From assembly GCA_021828055.1 (NCBI GenBank), contig JAKATH010000004.1, positions 1 through 57,555 on the forward strand: a DNA stretch of 57,555 nt. The letters are read 5' to 3'. A program made the position numbers and the translations under genes. Positions within the stretch are counted from its first letter, which is position 1; every line of letters starts with the position of its first letter. The DNA comes from Actinomycetes bacterium. GTDB taxonomy: Bacteria > Actinomycetota > Acidimicrobiia > Acidimicrobiales > RAAP-2. The notes beneath the pieces are model-generated. The model ran no database searches. It was not told the origin of the DNA and saw only the letters and a list, made by a program, of their open reading frames with translations. Shown in pieces: positions 20,010 to 27,568 of this stretch.

Positions 20010-20997
20010 CGAGCGCCTCGGCCACCTCGGCCGCGAAGTAGGTGAGGACGAAGTCGGCGCCCGCGCGCTTCACCGCGACGAGCTGCTCCAGGGCCACCGC
20101 TGCGTCGTCGATCCACCCGTTCGCGCCCGCCGCCTTGATCATGGCGTACTCGCCGCTCACGTGGTACGCCGCGACGGGCACGTCGACCGCGCGCCGCACG
20201 TCGGCGATCACGTCGAGGTAGGTCACCGCCGGCTTCACCATGACGATGTCCGCACCCTCCGCGACGTCGAGCGCCACCTCGGCGAGCGCCTCCCTCCGGT
20301 TGGCGGGGTCCTCTTGGTAACCGCGGCGATCGCCGCCGCCGGCGATGCGCACGTCGACCGCGTCGCGGAACGGCCCGTAGAGGCCGGAGGCGAACTTCGC
20401 CGCATAGGCGAGCACCGCCACCTGGTCGTGCCCCCCGCCGTCGAGCGCCCGCCGGACGGCCGCGACCTGCCCGTCCATCATCCCGCTCGGCGCGATGACG
20501 TCCGCGCCCGCCTCCGCCTGCGCGAGCGCGACGCGCGCGTACAGCTCGAGGGTGGCGTCGTTGTCGACCGTGCCGTCCGGCGCGAGCACGCCGCAGTGAC
20601 CGTGGTCGGTGTACTCGTCGAGGCACAGGTCGGTGACGAGCACCACCTCGCCCGCGAAGGTGTCTCGCAGCGCGCGCAGCGCGCGCTGGACCACGCCCTC
20701 GGCGTCCCACGCACCCGAACCCGCGGCGTCCTTCTCTGCGGGGACGCCGAAGAGGGTCACGGCGGGGACGCCGAGCCCCACGAGCCGCTTCGTCTCCTCC
20801 AGCGCCGAGGCGACCGTGTGCTGGAAGTGGCCGGGGAGCGACGCGATCGGCCGGGGCTCCTCGATGCCCTCCCGCACGAAGAGCGGCGCCACCAGATCAT
20901 CGACCGAGAGCCGGGTCTCCGCCACGAGGCGGCGCAGCGCGGGGGTGCGCCGCAGCCGGCGCATGCGCCGCGCGGGAAAGCCGACACAGGGTGCCAT
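20002..20997 (-). CDS. hemB: Delta-aminolevulinic acid dehydratase (porphobilinogen synthase)
   Basis: Condenses two 5-aminolevulinate molecules to porphobilinogen. The two active-site lysines are in AAKFASGLYGPFRDA and MVKPAVTYLDVI. The metal-site segment is TDLCLDEYTDHGHCG: cysteines occupy two of the three zinc-ligand positions and an aspartate the other, an intermediate between zinc-type and magnesium-type enzymes. 331 residues, normal. The ATG start is 11 bp after hemD; the 3' end overlaps the hemL start. Confidence 0.97.
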   Translation of the reverse strand: MAPCVGFPARRMRRLRRTPALRRLVAETRLSVDDLVAPLFVREGIEEPRPIASLPGHFQHTVASALEETKRLVGLGVPAVTLFGVPAEKDAAGSGAWDAEGVVQRALRALRDTFAGEVVLVTDLCLDEYTDHGHCGVLAPDGTVDNDATLELYARVALAQAEAGADVIAPSGMMDGQVAAVRRALDGGGHDQVAVLAYAAKFASGLYGPFRDAVDVRIAGGGDRRGYQEDPANRREALAEVALDVAEGADIVMVKPAVTYLDVIADVRRAVDVPVAAYHVSGEYAMIKAAGANGWIDDAAVALEQLVAVKRAGADFVLTYFAAEVAEALGG

Positions 20998-21008
20998 CGC
21001 GGCCGATC

Positions 21009-21821
21009 CTACCGGCGAGCGGCGCCGCGGCCCCCGGCGGGGCCGTCCCCAGCGAGCGCGTCGGTCAGAGCGGCGACCAGGTCCGCGGCGGAGGCGCGCG
21101 CCGCGACGACGACCCCGAGCCCCGCGGCTCGCGCGGCGTCCGCCGTGACGGGGCCGATGCAGGCGACGACAGGAGGGATCGGAAGCGGCAGACCGGCCTC
21201 GGTGCGCAGCGAGACGTAGGCGTCCACCGCCGAGGGGGACGCGAAGGTGAGGGCCGACGCGGTCCCTAGCTCCTGCACCGCCGAGGCACAGGGCGCCGGC
21301 GCGGGCACGGTCCGGTATGCGACGACCACGTCCACCGCCCACCCCTTCGCGCGCAGCGCCGCGGGCAGGGTCGGGCGGGCGCCCGCCGACGCGGGGAAGA
21401 GGACCGTCGCATCGGGGCCGGCCGAGACGGGGAAGGCTTCGCCGAGGCCCGCCGCGCTCGATCGGTGCGCGACCAGGTCGGGCGCCAGATGGTGCGCTGC
21501 CAAGGCGGCCGAGGTCGCGGGCCCCACCGACGCGAGCCGCACGCCCGACAGGGCACGGACGTCGGGCACGAGCGCGAGGAGGCGGCGCACCGCGTTGGCG
21601 GAGGTGAAGGCCACCCAGTGGTAGCGTGCGAGGTTCCCCGCCGCCGCCTCGAGCGCCGCGCCGCCGTCCTCGGGGTCGGCGATGTCGACGACCGGGAACG
21701 GGACGACCCGGGCGCCGGCCGCGCGGAGCGCGTTCGCCAGGTCGTCGGCGTCCCCCCTCGGGCGCGTCACGACGACCGTCGTGCCCGAGAGCGGCGCGAT
21801 CCTGCCCGTCTGGGACGTCAC
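21009..21821 (-). CDS. hemD: Uroporphyrinogen-III synthase
   Basis: Closes and inverts ring D of hydroxymethylbilane to give uroporphyrinogen III. Sequence is poorly conserved in this family, but TTVVVTRPRGDADDL at the N-terminus, WVAFTSANAVRRLL, and the second-domain ALTFASPSAVDAYV with VACIGPVTADAARAAGL are typical. 270 residues. The GTG start overlaps the hemC stop (GTGA), supporting the call by context. Confidence 0.93.
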   Translation of the reverse strand: MTSQTGRIAPLSGTTVVVTRPRGDADDLANALRAAGARVVPFPVVDIADPEDGGAALEAAAGNLARYHWVAFTSANAVRRLLALVPDVRALSGVRLASVGPATSAALAAHHLAPDLVAHRSSAAGLGEAFPVSAGPDATVLFPASAGARPTLPAALRAKGWAVDVVVAYRTVPAPAPCASAVQELGTASALTFASPSAVDAYVSLRTEAGLPLPIPPVVACIGPVTADAARAAGLGVVVAARASAADLVAALTDALAGDGPAGGRGAARR

Positions 21822-22771
21822 GCGGTCGCCGTCCAACCCTCGAGCGCCTCCCAGCCCGGGAGCGAGGACGCGCCGCGCTCGCCGACGAGCGCGCGCGCGA
21901 GGGCCTCGCCGAGCGCTTCCGGCTCGTCGCCGAGGAGCCTGCCGCGCACGACCACGCGTCCGTCCGCGCTTGCGAGCACCCCTTCGAGCTCGAGGTGACC
22001 TCGCCCGGCCGCCCGGCGCGCCAGCGCGCCCGCAGGCAGCGCGCAGCCGGCGCCGAGCGCCCGCAGGAACGCCCGCTCCGCGCTGAGGGCGCGATGGTCG
22101 TCGCCGTCGTCGATGCGTGCGAGCAGCGCACGGCACGCGTCGTCGCCGTCGCGGCACTCGAGCGCGAGCGCGCCCTGCCCTGCCTGGGGAAGGCACAGGA
22201 CCGGCGAGAGCCGTTCGGCGATCCTGCCCGCCAAGCCCAGCCGGTCGAGGGCGGCGGCCGCCGCGACCACCGCGGCCGCAGTGCCGTCGCCCGCGCGCCC
22301 GATCCTGGTCTCCATGTTGCCGCGGAGGGCGACGAAGCCGAGGTCCGGACGGATGTTGGCGAGCTGGGCGCGACGGCGTGCGGAGCCGGTGGCCACGACC
22401 GCTCCCGGGGCGAGGGTCTCGAGCGTCGCGCCGACCAGCGCGTCGCGCGGATCGGCCCTCGGGGGCACCGCCGCCAGCACGAGCCCGCGGGGCGTGCGCG
22501 GCGGGAGGTCCTTCGCCGAGTGGACGGCGACGTCGGCCCTGCCGTCGAGGACGGCAGCCTGCACCTCTTTCACGAAGACGCCCTGCCCGCCGATCCGGTC
22601 GAGGTCCTCGTCCCCCCTGCGGTCGCCCTCGGTGTGGACGATGACGCGCTCGGCGCGCACGTCCGGGTCCTCGGCCTCGAGCGACCGGGCAACGAGGTCG
22701 GCCTGCGCGAGCGCGAGGGGCGAGCCACGCGTCGCGAGCCGGACCACCCGCGCGCCGCTCCGCACGGTCAC
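21818..22771 (-). CDS. hemC: Porphobilinogen deaminase (hydroxymethylbilane synthase)
   Basis: Polymerises four porphobilinogens into hydroxymethylbilane on a dipyrromethane cofactor. The cofactor-attaching cysteine is in LGAGCALPAGA. Other signatures are LATRGSPLALAQA, VHSAKDLPPRTPRGL, TGSARRRAQL and LRGNMETRI. 317 residues, normal. The GTG start overlaps the hemA stop (GTGA). Confidence 0.97.
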   Translation of the reverse strand: MTVRSGARVVRLATRGSPLALAQADLVARSLEAEDPDVRAERVIVHTEGDRRGDEDLDRIGGQGVFVKEVQAAVLDGRADVAVHSAKDLPPRTPRGLVLAAVPPRADPRDALVGATLETLAPGAVVATGSARRRAQLANIRPDLGFVALRGNMETRIGRAGDGTAAAVVAAAAALDRLGLAGRIAERLSPVLCLPQAGQGALALECRDGDDACRALLARIDDGDDHRALSAERAFLRALGAGCALPAGALARRAAGRGHLELEGVLASADGRVVVRGRLLGDEPEALGEALARALVGERGASSLPGWEALEGWTATA

Positions 22772-24048
22772 AAGTCGAAGAGGGCGCGCAGCGCCTCGAC
22801 GAGCCGCTCGCCCTTCGAGGTGCCCGAGGTCTCGCGGAGCACGACCGTCGGCTCGTGCAGCACCTTGGCGAGCACCGCTCTGCTGACCTCGTCCACCGCT
22901 TCGAGCGCGCCGGGCCCGAGCCCCGACAGCCGCGAACGGTGGTGCTCGAGCTCGTGCGCGCGCAGCTCCTCGAGCCGAGCGCGCAGCGCGCTCACCACGG
23001 GTGCCGCGCCGCGCGCTCGGCTCGCCACCCGGTAGCGGACGAGCTCTTCCGCCACGATCTCGCCCGCCCGGTCCGCTTCCACGCGGCGCTCGTCGACCGC
23101 CCGCGTCACCGCCGAACGGAGGTCGTCCATGTCGAGCAGCCTGACGCCGTCGATCGATGCGGCCGCAGGGTCCACGTTGCGAGGCATGCCGAGGTCCACC
23201 ACGAGGAGGCCCCCGGGCTGCGCCGCTGCCGGCGCGAGCGTGCCCGCCGCAAGGAGGTGGCCGCCCGCCTCCACCGCGGTGAACACGACGTCGGAGGTGG
23301 CGACCGTCCCCGCCAGGTCCTCCATGCCGACCGCGCGCACGCCGAGTGCGGCCGGCGCCGAGTCGGCGAGCTGGCGCGCTCGGCCCCGGCTCCGGTTCAC
23401 CACCACGACCGACGCCGGCCGGCGCCCGTCGGGCAGCCGCCCGAGCGCGTGCACGATGCCCGTGCCCATCTCGCCGGCGCCCACGACGGCCACCGTCGCG
23501 TCCGCGAGGCCCCCGGCGCGCCGCTGCGCGGCGAGCTCGATCGCGGCGAAGGAGAAGGAGGTCGTCCCGCGTGCGATGCCCGTCTCCGCGCGCACGCGCT
23601 TGCCCGCCTGGACCGCGCCGCGGAACAGGTCCGAGAGCACCGGGCCGGCCGACCGCTCCTCACGCGCACGCTCCCAGGCTCGCCGCACCTGCCCGAGCAC
23701 CTCGGTCTCGCCGAGCACCGCGGACTCGAGGCCGGCCGCGACCGCAAAGAGGTGGGCCGCGACGTCGTCGTCGAAGCGGACCGACGTGTGCGCCGACATG
23801 TCGTCCGCAGCGAGGCCGGCGTGGGCGGCGAGCAGCTCGCAGACGTCGGAGACCGCGTCGTGGAACCGGTCGACCACCGCGTAGACCTCGGTCCGCAGGC
23901 AGGTGGACAGGACGACCGCTTCCTGGACGTTCTCCCACGAGCGGAGCGTGGCGAGCGTCTTTGCGAGGTCGACGTCGCCGATGGCCACCCGTTCGAGCAC
24001 GTCGAGGGGCGCCTGCTCATGCTCGATCCCAACGGCGACGACGGACAA
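22768..24048 (-). CDS. hemA: Glutamyl-tRNA reductase
   Basis: Reduces glutamyl-tRNA(Glu) to glutamate-1-semialdehyde, the committed step of C5 tetrapyrrole synthesis. The catalytic cysteine is in LSTCLRTEVYAV; the usual asparagine after the cysteine (STCNR) is leucine here. LGETEVLGQVRRAW and the NADPH-binding VAVVGAGEMGTGIVHAL follow. 426 residues. The TTG at 24048 has a GGGAGGG Shine-Dalgarno about 10 nt upstream, which decides the start. It follows rex by 118 bp, an arrangement known from Streptomyces (rex-hemACD), where Rex controls it. Confidence 0.95.
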   Translation of the reverse strand: MSVVAVGIEHEQAPLDVLERVAIGDVDLAKTLATLRSWENVQEAVVLSTCLRTEVYAVVDRFHDAVSDVCELLAAHAGLAADDMSAHTSVRFDDDVAAHLFAVAAGLESAVLGETEVLGQVRRAWERAREERSAGPVLSDLFRGAVQAGKRVRAETGIARGTTSFSFAAIELAAQRRAGGLADATVAVVGAGEMGTGIVHALGRLPDGRRPASVVVVNRSRGRARQLADSAPAALGVRAVGMEDLAGTVATSDVVFTAVEAGGHLLAAGTLAPAAAQPGGLLVVDLGMPRNVDPAAASIDGVRLLDMDDLRSAVTRAVDERRVEADRAGEIVAEELVRYRVASRARGAAPVVSALRARLEELRAHELEHHRSRLSGLGPGALEAVDEVSRAVLAKVLHEPTVVLRETSGTSKGERLVEALRALFDL

Positions 24049-24110
24049 CGGTGCAGATCCCTCCCGGGGCGATCCAACGCTACGACGCTAGCGAGCCTGG
24101 GGACGGATCG

Positions 24111-24122
24111 GTCACCGGTGAC
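24111..24122. promoter_or_regulatory. 12-bp palindrome between rex and hemA
   Basis: GTCACCGGTGAC is a perfect palindrome in the rex-hemA spacer, 63 bp before the hemA start. It might be an operator or an RNA hairpin, but it is not the known Rex site and a palindrome this short can occur by chance in GC-rich DNA. Confidence 0.25.
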
Positions 24123-24166
24123 GCCGACCGGGCATCGGGTCGAGCCCCGCCCTGCCGGCGGGAGGA

Positions 24167-24886
24167 TCAGGCCGGTGAAGCTCCGTCGCGAGCGTCTGGG
24201 CGCACGCCCAGCCCGACTCCGAGAGGTGGCAGGTCGAGATCCCTTCTCGCGAGGAAGAAGCTCATGACCTGGAGCTCGATGGAGAGGTCGACGTAGCGGA
24301 CCATCACCCGGGCTGGGACGGAGAGGACGCGCGGCGCGAAGTTCAAGATCGATGCCGCGCCCGCGGCGACCAACGCGTCGGCAGCCGCCTGCGCGGCGGC
24401 GGCGGGCGCGGTGATCACGCCGATCGCCGCTCGCGGGCCGTCGACCAGCTCGTCGAGCTGCCGGACGACGACCCCCGCCACGCGGGCGCCGACGACGGCG
24501 GGGTCGACGTCGTAGAGGCCCGCGATACGGAACCCGTGGGAGGAGAACCCGTCGGAGTTGGCGAGGGCGCGGCCGAGGTTGCCGATCCCGATGATCAAGA
24601 TCGGCCAGTCGCGGTCTGCACCGAGCGCCCGGTCGATCTGCGCCGCAAGGAACGCGGTGTCGTAGCCGGTGCCGCGGGTGCCGAAGGACCCGAACAGAGA
24701 GAAGTCCCTCCGCACCTTCGCGGCGGTGACACCGGCGCGCGCCGCCAGGTCCTCGGAGGACACCGTGGTGGAGCCGGCGTGCAGCATCTCCGACAGGATC
24801 CGCTGGTACAGCGGGAGCCGGACGACCGTTGCCTCGGGGACCCGGCGCTGGCGGCTCCCGCCCCCGCTCGCGGGACGCGTTGTCAT
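24167..24886 (-). CDS. rex: Redox-sensing transcriptional repressor Rex
   Basis: NADH/NAD+-sensing repressor of respiratory and fermentative genes. It has an N-terminal winged helix (RLPLYQRILSEM; AGVTAAKVRRDFSLFGSFG, the family DNA-recognition segment) and a Rossmann domain with the glycine motif IIGIGNLGRALA. The C-terminal FFLARRDL-type swapped helix is also present. 239 residues with an ATG start. Its place directly before hemA matches the rex-hem operon of Streptomyces. Likely targets in this window are nuo and hem, but I found no clear Rex consensus site. Confidence 0.95.
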   Translation of the reverse strand: MTTRPASGGGSRQRRVPEATVVRLPLYQRILSEMLHAGSTTVSSEDLAARAGVTAAKVRRDFSLFGSFGTRGTGYDTAFLAAQIDRALGADRDWPILIIGIGNLGRALANSDGFSSHGFRIAGLYDVDPAVVGARVAGVVVRQLDELVDGPRAAIGVITAPAAAAQAAADALVAAGAASILNFAPRVLSVPARVMVRYVDLSIELQVMSFFLARRDLDLPPLGVGLGVRPDARDGASPA

Positions 24887-24919
24887 CGGAGAGCGAGCGT
24901 ATGGCAGCGCCCGCGGTGG

Positions 24920-25729
24920 TCACCAGACGAGCTCGGCGACCCCTCCGGCACAAAGGCCCGTCGCGCGCGCGGCCGAACCCTCGCGCACGACGAGCGCGAG
25001 CCGCCCGTTGGCGTCGACGAGCACGCCGAGCTCGCGGTCCCCCAGGTCTGCGAAGGCGCGCACACGCCGGGCGACGAGCTCCCGGGAGCCCCCGGGCTCG
25101 AGCCGGATGGCGATCTTGCCTGCGTCAGGGGGCGGCCCGTCTTTCTCTCGCGCCGCGAGCTGGACGTTGCCGAACCCGTCGACCCAGGTGACGGGCACGC
25201 GCAGGACGGCGCGACCACCCTCTGCGCCGCGGAGCACCTCGAGCGGGGGAAGCCGGACGAGGGACGCGGGGTCCACAGCGTCGCCCACCGGCGCGGCACC
25301 CGACGCAGCAAGTGCGGCGGCCGCCGGGGCGAACACGTCGCGCCCGTCGAACGTCGGCGGCGCGTCCTCGGGCTTTTTCAACGCGAGCACCGCCGCCACG
25401 CCTCCGCTCTCCTCGGCCGCCGGCACGACAAGGCCGTTGTCAGGGCCGACGAACCACCGGCCGTCTGCCGCGCGGACGGCGACGCCGCGCCGGGCCCCCC
25501 CGACGCCGGGGTCGACGACGGCGAGCACCACACCGGGACCGAGGTGGGGGACCGCCCGCGCGAGCGACTCCGCGCCGGCGCGGACGTCGAAGGGGGGGAT
25601 CCCGTGGGCGAGGTCCACGACGACGAGGTCGGGAGCCAGGCGGAGCAGCGCAGCATGGACCACGCCCACGAACTCGTCGGAGAGCCCGTAGTCGGAGAGG
25701 AAGAAGACGACAGGGCGCGGCACGCTCAT
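24920..25729 (-). CDS. SAM hydroxide adenosyltransferase (DUF62 family)
   Basis: Family of S-adenosyl-L-methionine hydrolases (adenosine-forming), related to the bacterial fluorinases and chlorinases. Family motifs are present: FLSDYGLSDEFVGVVHA at the N-terminus, VVDPGVGGARRGVAV, the substrate-site FVGPDNGLV, and the C-terminal TWVDGFGNVQL. 269 residues, normal, with an ATG start. It lies 28 bp after the small HTH gene and 33 bp before rex on the same strand. The cellular role of this family is not well established. Confidence 0.9.
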   Translation of the reverse strand: MSVPRPVVFFLSDYGLSDEFVGVVHAALLRLAPDLVVVDLAHGIPPFDVRAGAESLARAVPHLGPGVVLAVVDPGVGGARRGVAVRAADGRWFVGPDNGLVVPAAEESGGVAAVLALKKPEDAPPTFDGRDVFAPAAAALAASGAAPVGDAVDPASLVRLPPLEVLRGAEGGRAVLRVPVTWVDGFGNVQLAAREKDGPPPDAGKIAIRLEPGGSRELVARRVRAFADLGDRELGVLVDANGRLALVVREGSAARATGLCAGGVAELVW

Positions 25730-25757
25730 CCCGACCGGCGACCCGGGCTCGGGAGGT

Positions 25758-25961
25758 TCAACCGGCCTTGGTGAACCGGTCGGCGAGGTACCGGTCGAAG
25801 TCCTCGCTGCGCAGCCGGAACGACCGGCCGATGCGCACCGCGGGCAGCTCCCCCGAGCTGATCAGGCGGTACACGGTCATGTTCGAGACGCGCAGGACGG
25901 CGGCAACCTCTCCCACGGTCATGAACCGGCTCTGGGTCCCTTCGGCTGGCTGCGATGCCAT
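25758..25961 (-). CDS. Small excisionase-family (BldC/MerR-like) DNA-binding protein
   Basis: 67 residues. Most of the protein is a winged helix-turn-helix of the excisionase/HTH_17 type: FMTVGEVAAVLRVSNMTVYR, then the wing ELPAVRIGRSFRLRSEDFDR. A gene of this type directly next to proC is conserved in mycobacteria (Rv0500A beside proC), so this is chromosomal housekeeping rather than a phage excisionase. The start is taken at ATG 25961; an ATG three codons upstream is possible. The target genes are unknown. Confidence 0.88.
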   Translation of the reverse strand: MASQPAEGTQSRFMTVGEVAAVLRVSNMTVYRLISSGELPAVRIGRSFRLRSEDFDRYLADRFTKAG

Positions 25962-26041
25962 GGTCTCCGACTTCTCCTCCGAACAGGAGGATACGCCCTC
26001 CCGCCTTCGCGGCGAAAGCGGGCCGGGGTCCTCTCCCCGCT

Positions 26042-26122
26042 CGGGGTCCCGGCCCGAGCCGATCCGCGGGCGCGCCGGGGTCCCGGCCCGAGCCGATCCG
26101 CGGGCGCGCCGGGGTCCCGGCC
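26042..26122. repeat. 34-bp tandem repeat downstream of proC
   Basis: Two copies of a 34-bp unit beginning GGGGTCCCGGCCCGAGCC (26042-26075 and 26076-26109) and a partial third copy lie between proC and the HTH gene. Directly after it, at 26122-26145, is a near-copy (one mismatch in 24) of the last coding bases of proC at 26184-26207. The period is not a multiple of three and the repeat is outside any gene. Confidence 0.85.
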
Positions 26123-26182
26123 CAGCGTGCGAGGGCGCGGGACCGCCGGGGTCGGTCACGCGGTCCGAGACCGTGTCCCGGC

Positions 26183-26989
26183 TCAGCGTGCGAGGGAGCG
26201 GGACCGCTCGGCGGCGGCCAGCACGGCCTCCAGGAAGGCCGAGCGCACGCCTCGGGCCTCGAGCGCGCGGATGCCCGCGGCGGTGGTGCCCCCTGGCGAG
26301 GTGACGTCCGCGCGCAGCGACTCGGGGGTCGCGCCCGGCCGGGCGAGGAGGGCCACGGCGCCCTTCACCGTCTCGACGACCAGGGTCGAGCTGAGCTCGC
26401 GAGGCAGGCCGGCGAGCACGCCGGCCTCCACGAGCGCCTCGACCACGAGGAACACGTACGCAGGGCCCGACCCCGACAGGGCGGTCACCGCGTCCAGCTG
26501 GCGCTCGGGCACCCGGACGACGACCCCGACGGCGCCGAGCACCCGCTCGGCCCACGCGAGGTCCGCGGCCTGGGCGTTGCTCCCCCCGGAGACCGCGCTC
26601 ACGCCCGCGCCCACCAGCGCGGGCATGTTGGGCATCGCCCGCACGACGGCGGCCCCGTCGGGGAGGACCGCCTCCAGGCGGGCCGACGGGGTGCCCGCGA
26701 CGACGGAGAGGACACGGCGCATCCCCGCCGCGCCGAGGGCCCGGCACGCCGACTCGGCCATCTCGGGCTTCACGGCAAGCACCGCGCCCCCGTCCGGGTC
26801 CGCGAGCGACGGCGAGGGCGCCTCGACGACGCTGAGGCCGGGGTGGGCGGCCTCGAGGTCGGCGCGGCGGACCGGGTCCGGCTCGACGACGGCGAGCTCC
26901 TCCGCCGACCATCCGCCTCGGGTGAGGAGGCCGGTCACGAGAGCTCCGCCCATCCGCCCTGCTCCTGCGACGACGAGCGATGCGCCCAC
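26183..26989 (-). CDS. proC: Pyrroline-5-carboxylate reductase
   Basis: Last step of proline synthesis: NAD(P)H reduction of pyrroline-5-carboxylate. It has an N-terminal Rossmann motif VVAGAGRMGGALVTGLL and the family signature region LSGSGPAYVFLVVEALVEAG, followed by VTSPGGTTAAGIRALE. 268 residues, normal. The GTG start is at 26989. The final coding bases are echoed about 60 bp downstream, suggesting a local duplication. Confidence 0.96.
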   Translation of the reverse strand: MGASLVVAGAGRMGGALVTGLLTRGGWSAEELAVVEPDPVRRADLEAAHPGLSVVEAPSPSLADPDGGAVLAVKPEMAESACRALGAAGMRRVLSVVAGTPSARLEAVLPDGAAVVRAMPNMPALVGAGVSAVSGGSNAQAADLAWAERVLGAVGVVVRVPERQLDAVTALSGSGPAYVFLVVEALVEAGVLAGLPRELSSTLVVETVKGAVALLARPGATPESLRADVTSPGGTTAAGIRALEARGVRSAFLEAVLAAAERSRSLAR

Positions 26990-27052
26990 GCACGCAACCG
27001 TACCGCCGGGCGCCCGGGCCGCTGAGCGCCCGGGCCGCTCGCAGCTCGCGGC

Positions 27053-27553
27053 TCAGCGCCGGCGGGGCCTGCGACGGTAGTGGGAGGGGTGCCCGAGCGT
27101 CATCGCCGTCGGGTAGTGGTCGTCGACGTAGACGATCGAGGAGCCCGCGATCCGGTCGAGCTCGTCGTCGTCGACCAACCCCGCAGGGACCCGCCCCACG
27201 AGGTAGACGGCGTCCTCGGGGCCGAGGCAGAAGGACATCCCGAAGAGGTCGGCGTTGCGGCGCAGGAGATACGCGAAGACCTCCTCGCGGTGCTCCTCCG
27301 GCGCCGGCATGAACTGGGCCTCGTGATGGAGGGTGCGCTGGCGGAGCGTGAGCCAGACGGTGATGAAGTCCTTCTCCTCCCCGCGAAACCGCAGGTACCA
27401 CCGGTGCGACGCCGTACGGTCGGTCACGTCCTGACGCTCTGCGGCGACGAGGCCGAAGCTGCCCGCTCCGGAGCGCTCGCGCGCGACCCACGAGTCGACG
27501 CGGGCCGCGACGCCAGCGCGCTCTTCGCCGCCCGTCAGCTCGACGAGCGGCAC
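27053..27553 (-). CDS. YbjN-domain protein
   Basis: 166 residues with the fold pattern of YbjN (type III secretion chaperone-like) proteins: KDFITVWLTLRQRTLHHEAQ, AYLLRRNADLFGMSFCLGPE and VYLVGRVPAGLVDDDELDRI. No enzymatic motif. The same type of gene follows mshA in mycobacteria (Rv0486-Rv0487), and here it is 15 bp after mshA. The function is unknown; it may help a neighbouring protein fold or bind. GTG start. Confidence 0.8.
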   Translation of the reverse strand: MPLVELTGGEERAGVAARVDSWVARERSGAGSFGLVAAERQDVTDRTASHRWYLRFRGEEKDFITVWLTLRQRTLHHEAQFMPAPEEHREEVFAYLLRRNADLFGMSFCLGPEDAVYLVGRVPAGLVDDDELDRIAGSSIVYVDDHYPTAMTLGHPSHYRRRPRRR

Positions 27554-27568
27554 GTCAGCTGCCCCGGG

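Noticed and set aside
24111-24122. Rex operator between rex and hemA
   Set aside because: GTCACCGGTGAC is palindromic but lacks the TGTGA...TCACA pattern of known Rex sites; kept only as a low-confidence palindrome.
25758-25961. Phage excisionase / prophage border
   Set aside because: The small HTH gene is next to proC as in mycobacteria, and no integrase, attachment sites or phage genes are nearby.
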